A stretch of DNA of 64,000 nucleotides from Perilla frutescens (GCA_026008535.1 BRKX01000007.1:8889001-8953000), one strand, 5' to 3'; numbered from the stretch's first letter, positions 35,035 through 46,452 are shown. Numbers and translations: made by a program. Notes: generated by a model from the sequence alone, not told the origin.

Positions 35035-35194
35035 TTTAAATTTGTGTTTCTGTTATTTTAATATCGTGAGCTCTCGTATTTGAATGCTTAATTTTATTTT
35101 ATTATGTTATTATTATCCTAAATTTATATAATTTTTATATTGGGCAAAAGTTCTAATAGCCACCTCGATTATTCATGAGCACCCACATTGCATT

Positions 35195-35325
35195 CTCCTT
35201 ATCTATTAATTATCCCAATTTGCGATCTCGATTTTTTTAAAATGGCCTCACATTTCCTTCTCCTTATCTATTAATTATCCCGATTAGCAATCTCGATTTT
35301 TTAAAGTGGCCTCACATTGCCTTCC
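35195..35325. repeat. Tandem duplication, about 68 bp x 2, in the 3' flank
   Basis: The phrase 'ccttatctattaattatccc' followed by 'gatctcgattttttt'/'aatctcgatttttt' and 'ggcctcacatt' occurs twice in tandem. The upstream paralogue near 31600 has one copy, so the duplication followed the gene duplication. Confidence 0.75.
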
Positions 35326-35329
35326 GTGA

Positions 35330-36972
35330 ATGCTAAATTTAACAATGTTAGTAATTACACATCGACACAAATATTTCTCACATATACTTTATTTTACACA
35401 CTTTTACACTCAACTTTTTATATGTTTTTACAAATAATTTTACACACGCACAATAACATACTTTTGCACACACGAAGTTAGAATTCAATGTAACAATTGG
35501 ACACCGTTTAATCTTCTATCTACAAAAGAGAGATGCCCTGCAGCCTATTCGCCCGAGAGATCATGGATTCTCATAATATAAATCGATCAATTTTTTATTT
35601 AATTGGAATAGAGAGATTTTACAATTAAGCAATGAGATGTCATTCTTAGTATGAACAATTAAATTCAATCTCAGCTATTCAACGAGATTAGTTAATTGAT
35701 GAGATTGAGACATGAGCAATATTTTAGTGAATTCTTGCACAAATGATCAATATCTTGCAAATCACAATTAAGGAATGCGTGTATTATTTTCAAATACATG
35801 TTTCCATCATTTTTAAAATTTATTTGGTATGTCTCATGTTCCTTATTAATTGGTCTAACCTTGGAAGTGATTTTTTTTTTGAATTATCCTAGGTCACTTT
35901 GGCCTTTGGGTAGATTAATCTTTTAATCAAAATTGTTAGATTTTTGTGTGTGTTCATATCCATGCGGGTATTCAGTTATCCCATTAGATCGAATTAATTA
36001 AATATGAGATATTTATAAACACTCGGATCATTTTACACACTTTAATTTATATTTAATTTTACATACAGTTTTACAAACAATTTTACGCACTAACATGCTT
36101 TAATTTATACACCATAGCAAAAGGTGCGTCATTTCACACGTTTATGTAATCACTCTAATAAATAAATAAATAAAAATAAGTGTCTTTTATTATTTTTAGT
36201 AAGTTTTTAAAATCAATTTTATGTTAATTTCTTATAAAAATGATATGATTAGTAGCGAGAAATGATTAATGAAAAAGAACCTAAATATATAACGATAAAG
36301 AACAATCTCATTTATTTTGTATTTATCATATAAAAGCATGATCGATAACCGACGTAGAACAATGAACAAGGTATAGTATCCACGAAGACTATTAATTAAT
36401 TTATTCATGAGTAAATCAACATAATTCCCTTAGTACTATATAAGCTCATGTTAAAGGATTGAATTATATTAACTATTTAGACAAAAATTGAATGAAGGAA
36501 ATAAATGGTGAACAAAAGAAATTAGGGTTTAAATTCATAGAAGAAGAAATATTCTAGAGCTTTGATTTCATTGATTTATTAGAGCAATTTCAATTCAATA
36601 ATACAATTTATATATTCACCATTCAATTTTTATTCGGAATATCACTCAATTAATTTAAACTTTCTCTAGAAGCACTTAAACCGTAGATTACATGATACAA
36701 TTAATGTGCTCATTTAATTACTAACATGCAACTCATAAATAATCCAAATTAAAGATGAAATGTCCTCACAATTAATCTCAAATTTCTCAATCTTATTGAT
36801 TATTGTTTTGTGTTTAAGTGTTAAAAAAATTCATCTCTCGAATTGACTATCCTCAAGTGCACGGCGTGATCGATGTATAGCACTAAACAAGATATCATAT
36901 CCACAGAGACTATCAGTTAATTTATGCATGAGTACAACAACATGAATTTCCTAACTACTGTCTAAGTAGGAC
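35330..36972. other. Non-coding, LTR-end-like remnants
   Basis: 36340-36440 and 36850-36960 are diverged copies of one phrase ('tatccac(a)gaagactat...ttaatttat(t/g)catgag'), of the type seen at ends of plant LTRs. They possibly represent two remnants of the same family. No coding domain. Confidence 0.35.
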
Positions 36973-38250
36973 TGTAACAATCCGAAATTTTCAGAATATG
37001 TTTAAAAACCTTCTAAATATTTTTAGAAGATTAAAGGAAGAGATTGGAGCTTAATTGAAATTAAATCGAATACAAGGCGCGACTTTTAGGTATCTTTTGG
37101 AGTGAATAAATTTGTTTTGTATACCATATGGATCTCGCTTCATGCGTTTTCAGGCCTTTTGGATAGGAGGTGACCTAATGAAACTGTTGGTGTTCTCAAG
37201 TTTTTAACCTGAGGTCAAACGAACGTACATTAGTGTTTTTCGCAATAAAGTGCTATGTGAACAGTAGCTTTTGATCAGTTTTAAAAATGAATCTTTCTTG
37301 TTTGTATATCAAACAAAATAATCGGCATACCATTTTAGATTGGTTCAATAGGAAATGAGCCAACGAGTCCCTCAAAATTTTAGATTTCCGACCGAACTCC
37401 CCGGGTCAATAAAGTGCTTTTTAAATAGTATTTTTGAAAAAGTAATCACGTCCAAAAGGAATTTATTAGATATTTATATCCCAAAAAACTATACCCGCCT
37501 GACCTTCACTTTTCCTATAAATAGGACGGGGAAGCTCATTTCCTTCTTTGTAACGCCCCAAACTACTCCGTTTGGCCACATCACTTAACATGCAATTTAC
37601 TTACATATTTTTGTGTGCTTATTTTAATATGAGCGGAAGCTAAGGTCAAAAGCGTGATAATAGCATGATGAGGTAAGGCATCATAAGTTTCAATATAAAT
37701 TTTTCGCAATCACATTTATAACATGCAACTTATCATATCTATTTTGTCACACAACATGGATTTAAGTAAAAGCATCTAACCTATCGGGCTCATAGGTCTT
37801 ACTCAACCTGTCCGTCTAACGTCCTATATTTTAACATACATAATACAGGGTTCAATAACACACTTCGTACAAAAAGGCTCCAAGGTCGAACGACCCGCCT
37901 TTAAATTGTTTTGCATAATCTCAAGTTATATACATCATGACCTACAAAAGATCGGGCTATCCCCATCCCCAATAATCATTGATCATAAGGCAAAAAGAGT
38001 GATCAATGTAATAATAATAATAATGTGAGTACTTTCAAAAGAAGAGCATGCAAAAGATAATCACAAGCTTGTGGGGTTCTCTTGTGTTCACAACGCTCCT
38101 ACCCCGAACTTGACTCCTCAACCCGAAATTCATTGAATGAATGGGGTGAGTATTTAACAACATACTCAGTGGGGAACACTGTAAACAGTTATAGCTAATT
38201 GCACAAGTGAAAATATAACGTATGGACTTTTCTTTACTTTGTGGAGACTA

Positions 38251-38466
38251 GTCTCAACCCCGTAGGGTCCAAACATCATGATGCCCCCGTTAATGAACAT
38301 CTTTGGCCCTGTAGGGATGCCCGCAGACATACTACCCCCCCAGGGAGGACATTAACAGGTCTATATTCGATCCCAAAGGATCTCTGCCCCGAAGGGTCTC
38401 TTTGTAGACCCTGAAGGATCTCTGTTATGCCCCGAAGGGTCTCTTTTATCTCTGGTCCGAAGACCC
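38251..38466. repeat. Short-palindrome array in LTR B copy 2
   Basis: Same CCCCGAAGGGTCTCT-type units, in the same order as 26850-27065, with only a few base differences. Confidence 0.75.
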
Positions 38467-39339
38467 TTCATACTTATACAATCAAAGCACAACAATAACT
38501 ATAACCTTACACGTGTTCACAGTTTAGAGTTACCCCACCTTATGAGACGCTTTCACAATTTCTCAACCTTTGAAACACTCCTTTGCCGCCCACAAGTTGT
38601 CCACCTCGAGCCACAACACGTCATCTAGCACCTTTTTAATCCTCTTTTCATTTTAGATGTCGAGGTATACAATTAAATCATAATTTAGACCAAACTCATG
38701 CTATACTTTGCTTTAAAGTCTTCAAACATATTCCACATACACAATCATGGATAAACAAGCTCATACTGTGATTTTGGACTCGAAATACACATTAAAACTC
38801 TTTGAAACATTTAATCGAACACGTTACGTGCACCCATTTAAACCACATGCTCATGACTCATTTTAAATCCTTTAGACCCAACCTTTCAAATACAAACACC
38901 TTCATCCTAGGGCTCTAACATACATGAAAATCAACCCCAAACAACCCTCATAACATCTCCAACCAACAATCATCATATCAAGGGAAATTAGGGCAAAAAT
39001 CCAATCTTTAGCAACAATGAACCATAGGAATTCAATATAACTTCACATATAGCTTTAAGGAGGTAAATAAACAATATGTTTGAGATGTCAAAGCAAGAGG
39101 ATCAATAAAATCGAAAACCCTAATTTTTGGATATAAACCCTAGATTCAAATCAACAAGAATGGAGCTTAATCATCAAGAGGGAAGTGGTGTTAGATTACC
39201 TTAGATGATGGATGATGATGGTAGGATTCCCTTCCAAAAGTTGAAGGATTTCTTGGGAGAGAGAGATGGAGGAAATCGCCCAAAAGAGAGAGGAAGATGA
39301 AGGTGAAATGTATAAGTGTTGTATTTATAGGTAGAAATC

Positions 39340-39486
39340 CGGCCCAGCCCGCGCGACCGCGCGCCTCCCGCGACCGCGCGAGGGGGCTCTCGGCCCATGC
39401 TCCCCGCGAGCGCGCAGCCCCGCGCCGGCGCGTCCCTCTCGCCCGCCCCGCGGGCGCGCAGCCTCCCGCGGCCGCGCGGTGTGCCC
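39340..39486. repeat. Extreme GC/CpG-rich degenerate repeat upstream of the LTR TATA box
   Basis: About 147 bp of more than 80% GC with dozens of CpGs, built from units like CCGCGAGCGCGCAGCC, CCGCGGGCGCGCAGCC and CCGCGACCGCGCG. It lies just upstream (minus strand) of TATAAATA. The open frames through it on both strands are composition artefacts. Confidence 0.8.
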
Positions 39487-40150
39487 CATTCAACCCCCGA
39501 TTCTATTTCGACTCCCGGACATTTTCAACTCCATTTAACATGACTTAGATTTTCAAAACACTTTTAATACTTTCCGAAAAAGCATGGGGCAAACCTAGCC
39601 CCCATCGGGGCGCTTCGCCCCCTGAACCCCCGACTCGCTGACCGGGCAGCGAGACCCCTGATCAACTCAGCGTTAGGGTGTTCAAGTTATGGCAAACACA
39701 CTATTAAATACAAGCACATTCATTCATTTTCATATAACTCGACACTTTAGTATTAAAATTCAAACTGTGTTATACACTCAGTATAACATCACTGTGCTAT
39801 GACGTATCGGCTCGAGTGAGACAACCTGTAATAAAACAACGGCATTACATACAAACATACTCACATGATTAATATTCAAAAATACTAATTCGAAATCATT
39901 TACTAAAATTGTAATTTATAATTTAGCAAAAAGGGTCGGGGTATCACATTCTTTCTTTCTCTCTCTCTCTCTCTCTACTCTACTCTTTCTCTTTCTAAAA
40001 CTCGGGCCTATGCCGAGAAAATCAACCACCCGTGACCAGGACGAGGGACGATGGGGGATCAGCTGCTGGATGCCGGATCATTGCCTCCGCCACCACCAGC
40101 AAGTCACCAGCGCCATGCCTAGCCGCAGTCGCCGCCTTGTCTCGGTGAGT

Positions 40151-41805
40151 CCGATCTCTTTTTTGCTAACTTTTTAGTATGTCATATATTTAATATCATG
40201 AGTACTTTCCATTTAGAATTTGTAGTCAATTGGTGGCCAGAAACCGACATCTAGAAAACGTTAACTAGTAGTCTTCCCCGATCAGTTTTGGTTTTTGGCC
40301 ATTTTGAGTTGTTTTGATTTGTCAAATTGAAAAAGTTTGAACTAGAAAGTTGCTCCAAATAATATTTTGTACTTAAGTATTACTTATTGATTTTTCCGAT
40401 GAGTTTTGAAAAATCTCAATTATTTTAATTGGGTGATTATTTTTATAATTAGAATATGCAATTTCAGAAAATTCTGAAAACACTGTACTTTAATCAATGT
40501 ATGTGTGGGTTCAACTTTAAATATTTTCGTGATTTTTTTATGAGTATAAATTTTGTGGTGTAAATCTGGTAAAAATAGAGTAAAATGACAAGTGATGAAG
40601 TATCACCTCTACCCAATGTTTTGAGTCCGATCACACCTTTTGTATGCCCTGAATTTAATTTCCTAAAGGGCAAGGTTGAGTTAAAAGTCCTAGATTCGCA
40701 CACTCTTAATAGAGATGTGATTAAAAGGAATAAAGCTCGAATTAAATATAGCTGAAAATTAGAGTAGTAGTCCTAAAATAAGGTTCGAACTTGTAGGATC
40801 AATTGAGCCAACCAGAAGCTAGAGTTGAAAGATGAGTGCGGAGGAGATTGATAACCTGAATTGATCTTTTGAGGTGGTTATTTTCTAAAACCTATTTATA
40901 GGTTAAGTTATTAAACTCTAGAAGTATGATAGGTAAAGTTAAATATCCAAATAAAGGTTTTTATGCTCTAAATGTTTAACATCAACAACAATTTGAACTT
41001 TAATAAAATCAAGGTTTTCATGTTTTCATGCATCTTGAGGTCCATTTGGATGATCGTTTATGTGCATTGCACTTATAAATTGACAAGCTGCACATAGTTT
41101 ACCATATTTTCTGCAGTGTCACATTTTTGCTCATTTTGAAGGGATTTATCATCAAATATTTTATGAGATAAAATTGAGCTTTAGAAGTGCTTAAGAAGAT
41201 ATACGATCAAGTTAAGAGTGCATTGCAAAAAGAATAAGGGCAATCGGACGAGAAATGAAGAAAAACTGAGAAAAACAGTGAAGTGTGTCCGGTGACAAAG
41301 AGTGAAGCACGGCGTGCTTCATAAACCACAAAACATTGAAGTGTGCTCTATGATGCACAACGCGTGCTGCCCCAAACATGGCCCGTGTGTTGTTTTTTGT
41401 CTGGAACAATGAGTTTTGCACCACTTAGGCACGTGTCGTGCTTCACCAATCACGGACTCTGCCTATGTCTGCGACTTTGGCTGAGTTTTTTTACTGGATC
41501 GGATTTTTTCCATTCTTGGGCTTAAACTTCCTCCACTATGTAAGTATTCAATATGCACATATTTTATATCACTTTTTATGCTAGAGAAGAGCCGAGACAA
41601 CATAGAGAAGATAGACATTGAAGATTTAATACTTGGGAATAAGTTTTAGTTTATGGTTTCTTTCTAGCTTCCATTGCTTATTTTATTTCCCTGGATTTGA
41701 AATACATTATGAGTAGCTAATTTATTACAAATTCTAGGGTTTTATAAAATTTGGATTCCTATAGTTTTTAATTAATTATATTATCATATGTTTTTGCTTC
41801 CTTAT
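40151..41805. other. Non-coding retroelement-flank-like DNA
   Basis: 41200-41530 contains repeated 'cacgtgctt/cacggcgtgcttc'-type phrases typical of the non-coding regions of large plant LTR elements. 41680-41790 ('agctaatttattacaaattctagggtttt') resembles the dispersed repeat at 46970-47400, 51385 and 52200. No gene. Confidence 0.35.
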
Positions 41806-41807
41806 GA

Positions 41808-43120
41808 GCTAAAGAATGCCTTGTTTGCACCACAATTTACTCATAACACGTTATCAGTGGGACAACTGACCAAAGACTTAGATGGGAGGCTACAATTCTT
41901 GGCATCCCATTGTATTGTGCAGAGCAGACACTCAGATCACATTCTTGGCATCTGCAAAATGAAAGGAGCTCTTTATGTGTTTCCACAAGCACAAGTTACA
42001 GGTGTTAATCTCATGGCAAATACAGTGTCACATAATACAGATGTCATACATATACAATCTTTTATGGGACATCCTTCTGCTTCTACAATGAAACACTTAT
42101 CAGAATGCAAGAAAAGAATGAGAGAGGCTGACATTGAGCTACTCAAAGCTTGTGACATCTGTTATCAAGCAAAACAGCAAAGAAAACCATTTCATGTACT
42201 ACATAGAAGAAGTACAATTTTATTTGGTTTAGTACACATGGATTTGTAGGGGCCATGTATATATACTTCATATTTTCTGACTATTATTGAAGATCATTCC
42301 AGAGCCACTTGGACATACTTGTTTAAGACTAAAGGTCAAGTCTAGACTATTATCAGAAGCTTTATTCTCATGGTAAGCACTCAGTTTAACAAGAAGATCA
42401 AGATAATTAGGACTAATAATGGTGGAGAATTTGTCAATCATAATGTTCAGACACTCTTTCAGGAGTTTGGCATTCACCACCAAAGATCATGCCCATACTC
42501 TCAACAAAATGGAGTAGTAGAACACAAGCATAGACATATCCTGTATGTTGCTAGAGCTTTGATGTTTCAAAGCAAAGTACCTTCCAGTTTTTGGCCATAC
42601 TCCATTCTTCATGCTGCTTGGATTATCAACAGGCTGCCATCAGCTGTGATATGGTGGATTTCTCCCTATGAGGTTTTGTTTCATAAATCTCATGTATTGG
42701 ATCATTTACAACCCTTTGGATGCTTAGTATATTTAAGGAATACTCTGCTATCCAAATCCAAGTTTACAGCCAGAAGCAGTCAATGCATTTTTCTTAGTTT
42801 TACACCTTTGCACAAAGGCTTTATCCTTTTTTATCTTATCAGTTTGAAGATCTCTGTTGGAAAAGATGTAGAATTTTTCCCTAAACAATTCCCTCTGCAA
42901 GATACTAAAACCTCTTCATTGCATTTCCAAAGTTTTGATGTTCTTGTCACAGATGATCCTTGTTCCTCCACTATTCCGGAACATTCTGGTTCTTGTTCTC
43001 ATCCCATAGAGCAGTCTACATCTGTGGTACCATTGCCCTCTCCTTCTTCATCTACTACTGATTTACATGACCCTTCATCTCTGCCTCTGCTCATGAGGAG
43101 TACTAGAACTCATTAGCTTT
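41808..43120 (+). pseudogene. Copia GAG-pre-integrase and integrase (broken)
   Basis: Picks up the frame left at 31135. The zinc-binding N-terminus (HPSASTMKHL...CDICYQAKQ) and the catalytic core follow. Of the D,D35E triad the first Asp (HMDL, directly followed by a stop) and the Glu (QQNGVVEH) remain, but the second reads RTNNGGEF, with Asn for the usual Asp. Stops interrupt the frame near 42247, 42343 and 43115. The Ser/Pro-rich linker after the integrase is also visible. Confidence 0.9.
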
Positions 43121-44732
43121 CTTCTTATCTGACTGATTATATCTGTGATCATGCCAGCCTGCTTCTTAGCTCATTTGCTAAGACTACTTGTTCAAGCCCT
43201 CCTATCTTTCCCTATCAGACCTCTTCTCTTTTGTCACCTGCTTATATTGCATTCTTGATGAATGTGCAGCATATTCAGGAACCTGTCAGCTATAATGAAG
43301 CTTGTTAGTCTGCTGAATGGGTGGAGGCTATGAACAATGAGCTAGATGTTTTAGAAGCTAACAAGACTTGGGAGATTATCTCTTTGCCAGCTGGTAAACA
43401 TGCCATTAGTTCTAAGTGGGTCTATAAGATCAAATTACATTCAAATGGCACCATTTAACATTTCAAGGCTCGTTTAGTAGCAAAGGGTTACACGCATGAA
43501 TTTGGAGTAGACTACCATGAAGTCTTTTCTCTAGTTACAAAGATGGTAACTGTAAGACTTGTCTTTGCTTTAGCAACACAGTTTGTCTGGCCTCTACATC
43601 AAATTGATATTAATAATGCATTTCTGCATGGCCATCTCAATGATGATATTTACATGAAGTTGCCATAGGGTTATACTAAAGGCAAGCCTGGAGAAGTCTG
43701 CAAGTTGGTGAAGAGTCTATATGGACTGAAGCAGGCCTCTAGGGAATGGAATCAGGAACTGAACAAGCTACTTCACTCTCTTTGTTTTGTTCAATCTGTG
43801 AGTGATCATTGCTTGTTTCTCCGAGGTATTGGTTCATAGTTTATTGCTCTTTTAGTATATGTTGATGATATATTGCTCTTGGGTCCATCCCTTGCTATCA
43901 TTAATGTTGTCAGGGCTTATTTACATGATTCTTTTACTATAAAAGATCTTGAGCATGCTAAGTACTTTCTAGGAAGGGAAGTTGTCCGTTCTTCTTCAGG
44001 AACTTTTCTCCGCCAGAGAAAATATACTCTTGATCTTCTTCAGTCTGCTAGCTTGCTTGGTTGTCGGCCAGTAAGAACTCCTTTACCTTCTAGCCTTAAA
44101 CTCCATAAGTTCGGTACCTTATTACAGCAGTTTGACTCCTATAGGCATTTAGTTGGAAAACTTTTGTACCTTAATCTCACCCTGCCGGATATTTCCTATT
44201 ATGTTCAACAATTAAGTCAATTTGTTCATTGTCCTACCACATATCATTGGGAGGCTGCCTTGCATGTTCTCAAATACTTGAAGGGGAATCCTTCCCTTAG
44301 TCTTCATTATTCTTCTTCTTCTCAGTTTGATTTCACCGTGCATTGTGACGTGGATTGGGGTGCTTGTTCTGATACTCGTCGCTCCCTTACTGGTTATTGC
44401 ATTTCCCTTGGGCATTGATTAGTCTCTTGAAAATGTAAGAAGCAAGATACGGTTTCTCTTTCTACTGCTGAAGCTGAGTACCGTAGCCTCAGCTATACTA
44501 CTCGAGAGTTGCTATGGCTCTCTTATGTGCTTGGTGATTTTGAAGTTCCTTTTCAGTTGCCTATTTCTATTCATTGTGACAACTAGGACACAATTCAAAT
44601 TACCCAAAACTAGGTCTATCATGAGCGCCCCAAACATCTCAACATCGATTGTCATTTTGCGCGTTTTCATTTCCAAAAGGGTTTCATTCTACCTACCTAT
44701 GTGGCTTCACAGTTTCAACTCGCAGATGCATT
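43121..44732 (+). pseudogene. Copia reverse transcriptase and RNase H (broken)
   Basis: RT palm and fingers are recognisable: EWVEAMNNEL, KWVYKIKLH, FKARLVAKGYT, LHQIDINNAFLHG, SLYGLKQASREWN and the intact catalytic LVYVDDILL. RNase H follows (HCDVDWGACSDTRRSLTGYC; STAEAEYRSL; HCDN). At least six in-frame stops occur (e.g. after NGTI, KLP, GIGS, SLGH, CDN). Coding is interrupted at 44732 by a solo LTR and finishes at 46058-46148. Confidence 0.92.
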
Positions 44733-46052
44733 TGATAGAACTGGGGATTATTTGGATGTGTGTTGATTGAATAAAACATTTTGATCGAAGTGATCCCACA
44801 TCCCATTACATGCTAAAACTGAATCTAAATCTCATGCGCAGCGGAAAACTGAGATTACCGATTACCTTACAATCGGAGACACACCGTTGAGAAGATATAG
44901 ATATAAAATCTACAACTCTTCCATTCTTCATGTTATCCACTCCATGATTTTCTATTGTATGACCCAACCTTGATCCAGACATTGTGTGGGCGACGATCCT
45001 TTAGATCTTGTGGAAAATAAAAGACGAAGAACCCGTCACCTAAATTTTTAAGAATCTATCTTTTTGGGAGAGAGGATTTTGAAATTTTCTCTTGGTGGCT
45101 AGGGTTTTTCTTCTCCCTTCATCAGGTATATATAGGGCTACAACAGGGATCTAAAAGAAAATTAGGGTTGGGCCTCCAACGGGCCTTAAGTTCCTATGTC
45201 TAGCCCAGACATAACTTAAGCCCATTAATATTAATTCAATCCACTAAAGAATTAATATTGCACTACCACCCTAATTCCATATTTATGGATATGGCTTCTT
45301 CAACTCAATTAATTCTCCATGTTTAAGATATCGAATGTCCATTAATTAAATCGAGTATATTGACAACTCAATTTAATTAATTGCTTATCATTGAGTCGTA
45401 CCACTCAACATTTATTATCATGTTGGATTAAAAATAATCCACTTGCAAGATTTAACATGATAATCCTTTTTGAGTTTCTCAAGGGACATCATCAACTCGG
45501 CTCACCGAGACACGGTTTCCTTCTATAATTAGTAACCCATCATATATAGAAATATCACTACCCAATCTATCAGGATTATTGATTTTTTAATTAGAATCTC
45601 ACCCGTTGATAGGTCAAAGTAATATACATTAAAATATACATGTCTACTATTATATAAGGATTAAGAATTATGAGTATCTAAGATTTATATTATATTCTTA
45701 AGTGATGTCAGTCCATAAGAATTATCTTGCTGCGATCTAGTTTAATACACTACAAAAGTGCAGTAGTGTGATTCCATAGTCAAGATAGATTAATCCCAAA
45801 TCATACTACAACAATACCAATGGTTCGTCTAACTCCATCTAGGTTGTGAACACTTCTCATACTTTATAAGGAACCGATAATATGATCTTCTGTGTGCATT
45901 CTACATGCCATATTATCTACAATATTAAGTATAGGACGATTTGCATTATTTATTATTTAAAATATGCAAAATATGTGAATGGTATTCTCATTCATAATTA
46001 AGGAAAATAATTATATACATAAAAGACATGTTTTTAATATACAATCCCAACA
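44733..46052 (-). mobile_element. Solo LTR (family D), minus orientation
   Basis: Plus strand TGATAGAACTGGGGATT...AATCCCAACA; on the minus strand it opens TGTTGGGATTGTATATT, a common Copia LTR start. The flanks GCATT (44728-44732) and GTATT (46053-46057) are the TSD with one transition. Removal restores the Copia frame ...LADAF|TKSLA.... No coding region, 1.32 kb. Confidence 0.85.
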
Positions 46053-46057
46053 GTATT

Positions 46058-46148
46058 TACCAAATCTCTCGCTACTCCGCGTTTCAGAATGCTACTTTCC
46101 AGCCTTCATCTCGGTGACTTGCACCGTGCTGAGCCTGTGGGGGGCTGA
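46058..46148 (+). pseudogene. Copia pol C-terminus
   Basis: The last 30 codons of pol (TKSLATPRFRMLLSSLHLGD...) remain open after the solo LTR. The stop codon TGA is supplied by the first three bases of the 3' LTR (46146-46148), and the G-rich polypurine tract (46137-46145) is itself coding. Confidence 0.85.
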
Positions 46149-46447
46149 TGAACATTCAGGCACCCTTGCTGATCCGCCATGCAGCAGCAATTTACATGCG
46201 TGCTCTCATATTCAGTTGTCCACATGTCCATCTGCCCATGCATGTACCACTTTGTTGTGAGCTCTTCACCGTAGATGCTTGGAGCACACGGATCTTGCAT
46301 GCTAGCCGTCGATCATCTAGCTTCGATAGCACGCCTAAAACTCTTGTATAAATAGAGATAGCACATTTCAGTTTCTGTAACTTGAACAATATATCAATGA
46401 AATAAATTTTTCTTCGATTTTAATATGTGATTATGCCAGATTCTACA
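46146..46447 (+). repeat. Copia 3' LTR
   Basis: Matches 24171-24488 end to end. It is followed by ATTAC. Confidence 0.95.
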
Positions 46448-46452
46448 ATTAC

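Larger units (their letters stand above)
37549..39948 (-). mobile_element. Solo LTR (family B, copy 2)
   Basis: TGTAACGCCCC...GGGGTATCACA, with perfect TSDs TTCTT (37544-37548 and 39949-39953). 2.4 kb, no coding region. Minus-strand TATAAATA at plus 39322-39329. A central region (38110-38530) is nearly identical to 26700-27125 in copy 1, while the segment upstream of the TATA box is quite different. Confidence 0.9.
36973..40150 (+). mobile_element. Partial LTR (family C) split by solo LTR B copy 2
   Basis: Starts TGTAACAATCCGAAATTTTC, has TATAAATA at 37516-37523, then a CT-rich leader (after the insertion, 39957-39990), a GC-rich leader and a splice-donor-like GGTGAGTCC near 40145. This is the 5' portion of a Ty3-type LTR in plus orientation. 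The 3' end was not located, so the limit given is approximate. The inserted solo LTR occupies 37549-39948. Confidence 0.5.
31136..41807. other. 10.7 kb foreign block inserted in the Copia protease/integrase junction
   Basis: Comparing the two edges with the continuous Copia frame puts the joint at a 2-base GA overlap (31134-31135 and 41806-41807). There are no TIRs, no TG...CA ends, no poly(A) and no convincing Helitron 3' end. Content: exon 2 plus 3' flank of a defensin-like gene copy (31138 onward), a Stowaway MITE, LTR-like DNA, the complete defensin-like gene (34432-34934), more LTR debris, an LTR interrupted by solo LTR B copy 2, and a right end resembling retroelement flank DNA. It may be repair filler, a decayed Helitron, or a composite of several events. 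Confidence 0.7.
24171..46447 (+). mobile_element. Ancient Copia LTR retrotransposon, heavily nested
   Basis: Bounded by ATTAC (24166-24170 and 46448-46452), with LTRs 24171-24488 and 46146-46447, PBS 24489-24502 and a G-rich purine tract up to 46145. Internal order is gag, zinc knuckle, protease, integrase, reverse transcriptase, RNase H, which is the Copia order. The 22.3 kb span contains about 5 kb of Copia DNA. The rest is four independent insertions (25024-29074, 29685-30613, 31136-41807, 44733-46052), two of which contain further insertions. By eye the LTRs differ at about 19 of 300 aligned bases plus one 16-17 bp indel, so the element is old (a few million years on usual plant rates). 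Lineage was not assigned; short LTRs and the gag type suggest a small-LTR Copia clade. Confidence 0.95.

Noticed and set aside
39191..39548. Open frames of 65-100 codons on both strands rich in Ala/Arg/Gly
   Set aside because: Simultaneous open frames in a CpG-rich LTR block are compositional; no domain.
31131..41810. Helitron explanation for the 10.7 kb block
   Set aside because: The left edge does start A|TC, but the right edge has no hairpin and no CTRR followed by T, so I did not call it a Helitron.
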